A DNA stretch of 64,000 nt from Patulibacter brassicae (lineage in GTDB: Bacteria; Actinomycetota; Thermoleophilia; Solirubrobacterales; Solirubrobacteraceae). The DNA lies in contig NZ_JAXAVX010000001.1 in the NCBI RefSeq assembly GCF_033949425.1, positions 868,001-932,000 of the forward strand. The letters are read 5' to 3'. The stretch's first letter is position 1; every line of letters starts with the position of its first letter. Below the pieces are notes generated by a model. It saw only the letters and a program-made list of their open reading frames with translations. It was not told the DNA's origin and ran no database searches. Made by a program: the position numbers and the translations under genes. Positions 16,529-23,203 of this stretch are shown piece by piece.

Positions 16529-17167
16529 GTGACGACCGCCCCGTCGCCCCGCCCCCGCCGGCCGTTCGACTTCGAGGCGATGCTCGGGGCGTTCGTCGAG
16601 CACGGCGTGCGCGACGCCTCGATGGAGCAGATCGCGACCGCCGCCGGGGTCTCCAAGCGCACCCTCTACCACCACTTCGACGGTCGGGATGCGTTGTTCG
16701 ATGCGGTCGTCTCGGCCTGCTGCGACCAGTTCACCGCCGAGCTGTGGGAGCGGTACGCCGAGGCCGAGCAGCTGCCCGTCGACGCGGCGATCCGCACCGT
16801 GCTCGGCACGTTCCTCGGGCTCGCTCGCCACCGTCCCGCGCTCTTCGCCGTCCTCTTCCGGGCCGACGTCGCCGGCGCCGGGCGCGCGGCGGCGATCGTC
16901 GACGAGGCCCGGGCCCGCGCGCTGGGGCGCGTCACCGAGCTCGTCCGCGCGCGGCTGGCGGCCGCCGGACTGCCGAGCGGCCCCGTCGCCGAGCAGCTCG
17001 CGGCCGCCATGAGCGGCATGGCCCACGGGCTGGCCCGCGAGCTCGGGCGCCGGCCCGACTGGTCCGAGCCGGCGCTGCTGGAGCTCGCCACCCACGTCTG
17101 GCTCGCCGCCCTCGGCGGCCTCGACCCCGCGCAGCTGCGCGCGGCCGAGGCGGCGACGGGCGGCTGA
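16529..17167 (+). CDS. TetR family transcriptional regulator (controls GH3?)
   Basis: Protein of 212 residues. The N-terminal TetR helix-turn-helix is clear (MLGAFVEHGVRDASMEQIATAAGVSKRTLYHHFDGRDALFDAVV), and the C-terminal ligand domain is helical and alanine-rich. GTG at 16529 begins just before the basic N-terminal arm. It is divergent from the secreted GH3 enzyme, with a perfect palindrome in the gap, so it most likely represses that gene and itself until a sugar or aglycone ligand appears. Its tail almost touches the convergent copA tail. Confidence 0.88.
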   Translation: MTTAPSPRPRRPFDFEAMLGAFVEHGVRDASMEQIATAAGVSKRTLYHHFDGRDALFDAVVSACCDQFTAELWERYAEAEQLPVDAAIRTVLGTFLGLARHRPALFAVLFRADVAGAGRAAAIVDEARARALGRVTELVRARLAAAGLPSGPVAEQLAAAMSGMAHGLARELGRRPDWSEPALLELATHVWLAALGGLDPAQLRAAEAATGG

Positions 17168-17175
17168 GCGCGGGT

Positions 17176-19512
17176 TCAGCCGCGCTGCGCGCGGAAGCCG
17201 CGCAGCCGCAGCGAGTTCGTGACGACGAGCACCGAGCTCGCCGCCATCGCCAGGCCCGCGAGCACCGGGTTGAGGTAGCCGGCCGCGGCGACGGGGATGA
17301 GCACGACGTTGTAGGCGAACGCCCAGAAGAGGTTCTGGCGAATCGTGCGCAGCGTCCGGCGCGAGAGCCGGATCGCGTCTCCCGCGCCCCGCAGGTCGCC
17401 CGTCACGAGGGTGAGGTCGCTCGCCTCGATCGCCACGTCGGTGCCGGTGCCGATCGCCAGGCCCAGGTCGGCCTGCGCGAGCGCCGGCGCGTCGTTGACG
17501 CCGTCGCCGACCATCGCCACGACCCGCCCCTCGTCCTGCAGCCGGGTGACGACCGCCGCCTTGTCCGCCGGCAGGACCTCGGCGATCACCTCGTCGATGC
17601 CGACCTGCGCGGCGACCGCCTCGGCCGTCGCGCGATGGTCGCCCGTCAGGAGCACGGGGCGCAGGCCGAGCGCTCGCAGGTCGGCGATCGCGGCCGCCGA
17701 GGTCGGCTTCGGGGCGTCCGCCACGACGAGCACGCCGCGCGCGGCCCCCTCCCAGCCGACGACGACCGCCGTGCGGCCCGCGCGCTGCGCCTCGGCGAGC
17801 GCGTCCCGCAGATCGCCGCCCAGCGACAGGCCGTGGTCGGCGAGCAGCGCCGGGCGCCCGGCGACGACCGCGCTGCCGTCGGACGCGACGACCCCGGACA
17901 CCCCGAGGCCCTCGTGGCTGGCGAAGTCGGCCACCGGCGGCAGCGCGCCGAGCCGCTCGCGGGCGGCGTCGGCGATCGCCCGCGCGATCGGGTGCTCGGA
18001 GGCGTCCTCGAGCGCGCCGGCGCGCCGCAGCACCTCGTCGCGGTCCTGGCCGGCAGCCGGCACGACGTCCACGAGCGTCATCCGGCCGGTCGTGACCGTG
18101 CCGGTCTTGTCGAGCACGACGGTGTCCACCCGCCGCGTCGACTCGAGGACCTCCGGGCCCTTGATGAGGAGGCCGAGCTGCGCGCCGCGGCCGGTGCCGA
18201 CGAGCAGCGCGGTCGGCGTGGCGAGGCCCAGGGCGCAGGGGCAGGCGATGATGAGCACGGCGACCGCCGCGGTGAAGGCGTAGCTCGTGCCCTCGCCGGC
18301 GACGAGCCAGGCGACGAGCGTCGCCACGGCGAGCACGAGGACGACCGGCACGAAGACCGCGGAGATCCGGTCGGCGAGCCGCTGGACCGGGGCCTTCCCG
18401 CTCTGGGCGTCCCGCACGAGCCGCGCGATCCGCGCGAGCTGCGTGTCGCCGCCGACGCGCGTGGCCTCGACGACGAGCCGCCCCCCGACGTTGATCGTCG
18501 CGCCGACCACCGCGTCGCCCGGCGCCCGCTCGACCGGCACCGACTCGCCGGTGAGCAGGGACTGGTCCACGGCCGAGCGCCCGTCGACGACGACCCCGTC
18601 CGTGGCCACCTGCTCGCCCGGACGCACGACGAACCGGTCGCCGACCGCCAGCTCGGCGCTCGGCACCCGGCGCTCGGTGCCGTCGGGCTCCAGCCGCGAG
18701 GCCTCCTTGGCGCCGAGCGCGAGCAGCGTCCGCAGGGCGTCCCCGGCGCGTCGCTTCGCGCGACCCTCGAGGTAGCGACCGGCGAGGAGGAAGGTCACGA
18801 CGACCGCGGCGACCTCGAAGTACACGTGCCCGAGCCCGTCGCCGCGCTGGGGGACCAGGTCGAAGGTCATCGTCATGCCGGTCATGCCGGCGTGGCCCCC
18901 GTAGAGCGCGTAGACCGACCACGCGTACGCGGCGAGCGTGCCGACGCTCACGAGCGTGTCCATCGTCGTGGCGCCGTGGCGGAGGTTCACGAGCGTCGCG
19001 CGGTGGAACGGCCAGCCGCCCCAGAGCACGACCGGCGTCGCGAGGTTCCACGCCAGCCACTGCCAGTCGTCGAACTGCAGCGCCGGGATCATCGAGAGCA
19101 GGAGCACGGGCAGCGCGAGCGCCGCGCTGACGACGAGGCGCGTGCGCAGCGCGGCGAGCCCGGCCTCGTCCGTCGGGCCGTGGTCGTGCCCCGCGTGCCC
19201 GCCCGCGTCGGCGCGGTGCGCGTCGTGGCCGTGCGCGTCGTGCTCGCCCGCGTGGCCGCCGTGCGTCGGGTCGGGCGCCGGCAGCGTCGCGTCGTAGCCC
19301 GCGGCGCGGATGCTCGCCAGCAGGTCGTCGGGGGTCGTCGCGGCCGGGTCGTAGCGGACCGCCGCCTGCTCGGTGGCGTAGTTCACGCTCGCGGCGACGC
19401 CGTCGAGCTTGTTGAGCTTGCGCTCCACGCGCGTGGCGCAGGACGCGCACGTCATGCCCGTGATCGGGAGCTCGAGCTCCCGCCGATCGGTCTCCTGCTG
19501 CTGCTCGCTCAT
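17176..19512 (-). CDS. copA: copper-translocating P1B-type ATPase
   Basis: Protein of 778 residues. The N-terminal heavy-metal domain has GMTCASC (about residues 19-25). A histidine-rich stretch follows (GGHAGEHDAHGHDAHR and on), then eight predicted helices. The transmembrane metal site is CPC (IIACPCALGL), the phosphorylation site DKTGTVTTG, the actuator TGES, and the hinge GDGVNDAPAL. The final helix region ends NPVLAGLAMAASSVLVVTNSLRL. It exports Cu(I). It lies directly behind copZ and opposite csoR, forming a copper-resistance unit. Confidence 0.95.
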   Translation of the reverse strand: MSEQQQETDRRELELPITGMTCASCATRVERKLNKLDGVAASVNYATEQAAVRYDPAATTPDDLLASIRAAGYDATLPAPDPTHGGHAGEHDAHGHDAHRADAGGHAGHDHGPTDEAGLAALRTRLVVSAALALPVLLLSMIPALQFDDWQWLAWNLATPVVLWGGWPFHRATLVNLRHGATTMDTLVSVGTLAAYAWSVYALYGGHAGMTGMTMTFDLVPQRGDGLGHVYFEVAAVVVTFLLAGRYLEGRAKRRAGDALRTLLALGAKEASRLEPDGTERRVPSAELAVGDRFVVRPGEQVATDGVVVDGRSAVDQSLLTGESVPVERAPGDAVVGATINVGGRLVVEATRVGGDTQLARIARLVRDAQSGKAPVQRLADRISAVFVPVVLVLAVATLVAWLVAGEGTSYAFTAAVAVLIIACPCALGLATPTALLVGTGRGAQLGLLIKGPEVLESTRRVDTVVLDKTGTVTTGRMTLVDVVPAAGQDRDEVLRRAGALEDASEHPIARAIADAARERLGALPPVADFASHEGLGVSGVVASDGSAVVAGRPALLADHGLSLGGDLRDALAEAQRAGRTAVVVGWEGAARGVLVVADAPKPTSAAAIADLRALGLRPVLLTGDHRATAEAVAAQVGIDEVIAEVLPADKAAVVTRLQDEGRVVAMVGDGVNDAPALAQADLGLAIGTGTDVAIEASDLTLVTGDLRGAGDAIRLSRRTLRTIRQNLFWAFAYNVVLIPVAAAGYLNPVLAGLAMAASSVLVVTNSLRLRGFRAQRG

Positions 19513-19559
19513 CGCTCGTCCTCTCGACGCGTGCCCCGGACGCGCGGCCCGGGCCGTCC

Positions 19560-19763
19560 TCAGGCCTCCAGCACGTACCCCGCGACCGCCACGGCGGCGG
19601 CGACCGACTCGCGCGGGGCCGTGCCGACGACCGTCACGTGGCCGCCCTCGAGCTCGACCTCCACCCGCTCGACGCCCGGCAGCTCGCCGACCTCCTCCCG
19701 CACGCTGGCGGCGCAGTGCTGGCAGGTCATGCCGCTGACGGTGTAGGTCGTCTCGGTGCTCAT
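19560..19763 (-). CDS. copZ: copper chaperone (heavy-metal-associated domain)
   Basis: Single HMA domain of 67 residues with the metal motif GMTCQHCAASV and the betaalphabetabetaalphabeta pattern (VEVELEGGHVTVVG). It delivers Cu(I) to CopA, whose gene follows 47 bases downstream on the same strand. Expression should be released from CsoR by copper. Confidence 0.93.
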   Translation of the reverse strand: MSTETTYTVSGMTCQHCAASVREEVGELPGVERVEVELEGGHVTVVGTAPRESVAAAVAVAGYVLEA

Positions 19764-19778
19764 GCCTCGACCGTAGCA

Positions 19779-19793
19779 TACCCCCAGGGGGTA
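19779..19793. promoter_or_regulatory. CsoR operator
   Basis: TACCCCC-A-GGGGGTA, flanked by AT-rich sequence, matches the known G-tract inverted repeat bound by CsoR copper repressors. It lies between the divergent copZ and csoR starts, 15 bases upstream of copZ and 17 of csoR. Confidence 0.85.
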
Positions 19794-19810
19794 CTGATAC
19801 GATCGGAGCC

Positions 19811-20098
19811 ATGGCCGCCGAGACCCGCGGGTACACCGCCACGAAGGACCAGCTGACGAAGCGCCTGCGCCGGATCGAGGGCCAGGTCCGCGGCATCCAG
19901 GGCATGGTCGACGAGGACCGCTACTGCATCGACGTGCTCACCCAGATCAGCGCGGTGCAGGCGGCGCTCGACAAGGTCGCCCTAGGGCTGATGGACCAGC
20001 ACGCCCGCCACTGCGTCGTGCACGGCCCGGCCGAGGTCCAGGAGGACCGCACGGACGAGCTCATGGCCGCCGTCGCCCGCCTCATGCGCCGCGGCTGA
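19811..20098 (+). CDS. csoR: copper-sensing repressor CsoR
   Basis: All-helical DUF156-family repressor of 95 residues (KRLRRIEGQVRGIQGMVDEDRYCIDVLTQISAVQAALDKVALGLMDQHARHCV). The Cu(I) ligands Cys-His-Cys are present: Cys in RYCID, then His and Cys in DQHARHC. Loss of DNA binding on Cu(I) loading would derepress copZ-copA and itself. The operator lies in the divergent gap. Confidence 0.93.
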   Translation: MAAETRGYTATKDQLTKRLRRIEGQVRGIQGMVDEDRYCIDVLTQISAVQAALDKVALGLMDQHARHCVVHGPAEVQEDRTDELMAAVARLMRRG

Positions 20099-20146
20099 GC
20101 GCGCCGCCCACCGTTTCCACCACCCGACCCCGACCGAGGAGCCCCG

Positions 20147-20605
20147 TTGCCCTTCACCGTCCTGCCCGCCGCCGACGCCTTCTGGCGCCCGTCCAACCAG
20201 CTCGGCGTGGCGAACACGAACCTCGCCGAGCAGCTCGGCGCGGAGGCGCTCGGCGCGCGCCTCTGGCGGCTGCGGCCCGGCCAGGCGTCCACGCGCCACC
20301 GCCACGTCGACCAGCACGAGCTCTACGTCGTGCTCGAGGGCACCGGCCGGATCCGCCTCGACGGCGAGCCCCACACCCTCGAGCGCCTCTCGGCGGTCCA
20401 CGCGACCCCGGACGTCGTGCGCCAGGTCTTCAACGACACCGAGGCCGACGTGCTGTGGCTCGTCGTCGGCGCGCCGCCCGAGGCGGCCAACACGCTCGAG
20501 ATGACCGAGGAGACCCTCGCCCACATGTACCCCGACGGCCCGCGGGCGATGCCCGAGGAGCTCGGGGGCGGCGAGGCGCCGATGGGCGGGCCGCCCGGGG
20601 TCTGA
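20147..20605 (+). CDS. cupin domain protein
   Basis: Protein of 152 residues with one cupin barrel: motif 1 G-x5-HxHxxxxE as ASTRHRHVDQHELYVVLEGTG, and motif 2 ending in HATPDVVRQVFNDT. Metal ligands (two His and a Glu, later His) are in place, so a metal-bound small-molecule function is possible, but no substrate can be named. The start is TTG at 20147, supported by a GAGGAG-like ribosome site. It follows csoR by 48 bases, but a copper role is not evident. Confidence 0.75.
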   Translation: MPFTVLPAADAFWRPSNQLGVANTNLAEQLGAEALGARLWRLRPGQASTRHRHVDQHELYVVLEGTGRIRLDGEPHTLERLSAVHATPDVVRQVFNDTEADVLWLVVGAPPEAANTLEMTEETLAHMYPDGPRAMPEELGGGEAPMGGPPGV

Positions 20606-20607
20606 TC

Positions 20608-20621
20608 GCCCGCCGGCGGGC
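20608..20621. terminator. short palindrome between convergent cupin and thioesterase genes
   Basis: GCCCGCCGGCGGGC is self-complementary and begins right after the cupin stop; it may be a weak bidirectional terminator. Confidence 0.35.
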
Positions 20622-20661
20622 GCGCCGGACGGCGCGGCCCCGATCGACGCGATCGCCCCGC

Positions 20662-21132
20662 TCAGCCGCGCCGGTCGCGCTCGATCTGCTCGCGCTCGGC
20701 GAGCCGGTTCGCGCGCCGCAGCTGCGCCTCGGCCTGCCGACGCACGGCGTCGGGATCGGTCGCCTCGGGCAGCGGCGGCACGGCGACCGGCCTGCCGGTG
20801 CCGACGTCGATGGCGACCATCGTCAGGTAGGCCGAGGAGGTGTGCCGGACCTCGCCGGTGTAGACGTTCTCCGCCGAGACGCGCACGCCGACCTCCATCG
20901 AGCTGCTCCAGACGGCGTTCACGCGCGCGTCGAGCGTCAGGAGCTCCCCGACGTCGACGCGGGAGTCGAACGTCATCCGGTCGATGCCGGCCGTCACGCA
21001 GCGGACCCGGGCGTGGCGCATCGCCGCCAGGCCGGCGGCCTCATCCGCCAGGCGCATCACGACCCCGCCGTGGACGAAGCCGCCGTTGTTGGCGTCCTCG
21101 GGGCTCATCCACTTCATCAGCGTCGCGTCCAT
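20662..21132 (-). CDS. acyl-CoA thioesterase (hotdog fold)
   Basis: Protein of 156 residues with the hotdog-thioesterase layout of the YciA/BACH group: MKWMSPEDANNGGFVHGGVVMRLADEAAGLAAMRHA, then DRMTFDSRVDVGELLTLDARVNAVWSSSMEVGVRV and SSAYLTMVAID. The NNGGFVHGG stretch contains the usual catalytic region. It hydrolyses acyl-CoA to free acid and CoA; chain length is unknown. ATG at 21132 is chosen because the homologous part starts there; the frame further upstream lies in the regulatory gap. Confidence 0.88.
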   Translation of the reverse strand: MDATLMKWMSPEDANNGGFVHGGVVMRLADEAAGLAAMRHARVRCVTAGIDRMTFDSRVDVGELLTLDARVNAVWSSSMEVGVRVSAENVYTGEVRHTSSAYLTMVAIDVGTGRPVAVPPLPEATDPDAVRRQAEAQLRRANRLAEREQIERDRRG

Positions 21133-21198
21133 GGCCGGGATTCTGCCGGGCGGCAGGGCGCCACGCGGCTCCGCGCGCGCCGACCGCCGTGCACCGCG

Positions 21199-21217
21199 AT
21201 AGTGGACACTATGATCA
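21199..21217 (+). promoter_or_regulatory. AT-rich palindromic element (ATAGTG-GA-CACTAT + TGATCA)
   Basis: A perfect 6-bp dyad with a 2-base spacer overlaps a TGATCA palindrome in an otherwise GC-rich gap. It lies 175-190 bases before the nitronate monooxygenase and 70 bases before the thioesterase start. It is probably a promoter or operator for one of the two divergent genes. Confidence 0.45.
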
Positions 21218-21294
21218 TTATCTGCGGCGCCCGTCGGCGGCGACCGGTGTCGTCCGGCTGGGAGATCTTCCCCTCCCATCCGGCCGGCGGCACC

Positions 21295-21310
21295 GGTACG
21301 CGCTGGTACC
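21295..21310 (+). promoter_or_regulatory. GGTAC-N4/5-GGTACC motif before the nitronate monooxygenase
   Basis: Two GGTAC half-sites start 10 bases apart (GGTACG then GGTACC). The same arrangement occurs twice before the acyl-CoA dehydrogenase at 35064, which suggests a shared regulator of lipid or acid catabolism. Confidence 0.45.
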
Positions 21311-21390
21311 GAGGGCCACGCGACTGATACACCTCACGCGCGCGGCCCGAGGGCGGGCGCGCCGTCAGGACCACGACCCACGAGGCACCC

Positions 21391-22380
21391 GTGACCGTTC
21401 TCAAGACCCGCTTCACCGAGACCTTCGGCATCGAGCACCCGATCGTCCAGGGAGGCATGCAGTGGGTCGGCCGCGCCGAGCTCGTGGCCGCCGTCGCCAA
21501 CGCCGGCGCGCTCGGCTGCCTCACCGCGCTGACCCAGCCGACGCCGGAGGACCTCGCGAAGGAGATCGCGCGGACCCGCGAGCTCACGGACAAGCCGTTC
21601 GGGGTGAACCTCACGATCCTGCCCGCGATCACGCCGCCCCCGTACGCCGAGTACCGCGCCGCGATCATCGAGTCGGGCGTGAAGATCGTCGAGACCGCGG
21701 GCTCCAACCCGAAGGAGCACCTCGAGGACTTCAAGCCGCACGGGATCAAGGTCATCCACAAGGCGACCTCCGTCCGGCACGCGCTGAAGGCCGAGCAGCT
21801 CGGCGTCGACGCGGTGTCCGTCGACGGCTTCGAGTGCGCGGGTCACCCGGGCGAGGACGACGTCCCGAACCTCGTCCTGATCCCGGCCGCGGCCGACAAG
21901 CTCACCGTCCCGATCATCGCCTCGGGCGGCATCGGCGACGCGCGCGGCCTCGTCGCCGCGCTCGCGCTCGGCGCCGACGCGGTGAACATGGGCAGCCGCT
22001 TCCTCTGCACCGTCGAGTCGCCGATCCACGACAACATCAAGCAGCAGATCGTCGCCAACAGCGAGCTCGACACCGAGCTCATGTTCCGGCCGCTGCGCAA
22101 CACCGCCCGCGTGGCGTCCAACAGCGTCTCGCGCGAGGTCGTGAAGGTCCTCGAGCAGGACGGCGGCGAGTTCGCCGACGTGAAGGACCTCGTCGCGGGC
22201 GCCCGCGGCCGCGAGGTCTACGAGCAGGGCGATCCGGAGCGCGGCGTCTGGTCCGTCGGCCTCGTCCAGGGCATCATCAACGACGTCCCGACCGTCCAGG
22301 AGCTCGTCGAGCGGATGGTCACCGAGGCGGAGTCGATCATCACCGACCGCCTCCGGGGCGTCCTGCCCGCCACGGTCTGA
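21391..22380 (+). CDS. nitronate monooxygenase family flavoprotein
   Basis: FMN TIM-barrel protein of 329 residues. It has HPIVQGGMQWVGRAELVAAVANAGALGCL, NLTILPAITPPPYAEYRAAIIESGVKIVETAGS, GVDAVSVDGFECAGHPGEDD (with the active-site His), and the FMN-phosphate loop IASGGIGDARGLVAALALGADAVNMGSRFLCTVES. This group includes propionate-3-nitronate and 2-nitropropane oxidases and enoyl-reductase-like members, so the substrate is open. The start is GTG. The long leader holds two operator-like motifs. Confidence 0.88.
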   Translation: MTVLKTRFTETFGIEHPIVQGGMQWVGRAELVAAVANAGALGCLTALTQPTPEDLAKEIARTRELTDKPFGVNLTILPAITPPPYAEYRAAIIESGVKIVETAGSNPKEHLEDFKPHGIKVIHKATSVRHALKAEQLGVDAVSVDGFECAGHPGEDDVPNLVLIPAAADKLTVPIIASGGIGDARGLVAALALGADAVNMGSRFLCTVESPIHDNIKQQIVANSELDTELMFRPLRNTARVASNSVSREVVKVLEQDGGEFADVKDLVAGARGREVYEQGDPERGVWSVGLVQGIINDVPTVQELVERMVTEAESIITDRLRGVLPATV

Positions 22381-22383
22381 TCC

Positions 22384-22406
22384 GGCGCCCCGCGGGACGG
22401 GGCGCC
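22384..22406. terminator. hairpin between convergent genes
   Basis: Perfect 9-bp stem GGCGCCCCG / CGGGGCGCC with a 5-base loop, starting 4 bases after the nitronate monooxygenase stop. Confidence 0.6.
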
Positions 22407-22449
22407 ACCTGCGGCGCCACGTCCCGCGACGTCACCGCCGTCTCGTCCG

Positions 22450-23094
22450 TCAGCGCCAGGCGGCCGCGGCCCCGACGAGGGCGCCGCGGGCGAGGGGGTC
22501 CGCGCGCGGGCCCCACACGAGGCTCAGGCCCGTGTCGACCTGGCCGGCGATCGGGCGGTAGGCGACGCCGACCGTCGGCCGGGCCTCCGCCTCGGCCAGC
22601 ACCGTGACGGCCCCGTCGGCCACGACGCGGCGCAGCCGATCCGCCGCGTCCCCGGCGGCCGGGTCCGCGTCGAGGCCGAGCGCGACGGGATGGGCCGCGA
22701 GCCTCTCCAGCGACAGCTCCTCGGCCAGCGAGAGCAGACCGCCGTCGGGGACCGCCGCGACGCGCCGCGAGCCGATCGCCGCGTGGTCGCGGCCCTCGGG
22801 CACCGCATCGCGCGCGACGATCGCCAGCGGCAGCAGCCCCGCGTCGATGGCCTCCAGCGCCTCGGCCGAGCCGCGCACCCGCGGGAGGTAGCGGACCGTC
22901 GGCTCGCGGACGACCGCGTCCAGCAGCAGCCGCGGCACGACAGCGGCCAGGGCGGACGGCACGACGCCGAGCAGCACCGCGGTGGCGCCCGCGGACCCCG
23001 GAAGGGCGCCGCCGACGCGCCGCCCCGCGTCGCCGCCCGTGGCCGCACCGACGCCTGCAGCCGGACTCGTGCCCGTGGCCGGAGCGTCGCACAT
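22450..23094 (-). CDS. stand-alone LysR-type substrate-binding domain protein
   Basis: Protein of 214 residues resembling only the ligand-binding half of LysR regulators: TAVLLGVVPSALAAVVPRLLLDAVVREPTVRYLP, a middle GLLPLAIVARDAVPEGRDHAAIGSRRV, and the typical end (TGLSLVWGPRADPLARGALVGAAAAW). No winged helix is present before it, and no frame upstream encodes one. It has no clear signal peptide. It may be a decayed regulator, a cytoplasmic ligand-binding protein, or a partner of another regulator. It is divergent from the NHL gene, 109 bases apart. The family assignment is moderate. Confidence 0.6.
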   Translation of the reverse strand: MCDAPATGTSPAAGVGAATGGDAGRRVGGALPGSAGATAVLLGVVPSALAAVVPRLLLDAVVREPTVRYLPRVRGSAEALEAIDAGLLPLAIVARDAVPEGRDHAAIGSRRVAAVPDGGLLSLAEELSLERLAAHPVALGLDADPAAGDAADRLRRVVADGAVTVLAEAEARPTVGVAYRPIAGQVDTGLSLVWGPRADPLARGALVGAAAAWR

Positions 23095-23203
23095 GGGTTC
23101 CCGTTCGCCGGGCGTGGACCGGAGCCTGCACGCTCCGCGGAGCGGACGGCGTCCACGTCCAACCGGCGCAGCCGTCGGCCCGAGCGGGCACCATCCGACC
23201 GCG

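Noticed and set aside
13922..19450. A very long open frame on the minus strand running from the GH3 gene through copA.
   Set aside because: Only 13922-16420 encodes GH3; the rest is out of frame with the clear CopA protein and antisense to TetR. High GC keeps wrong frames open.
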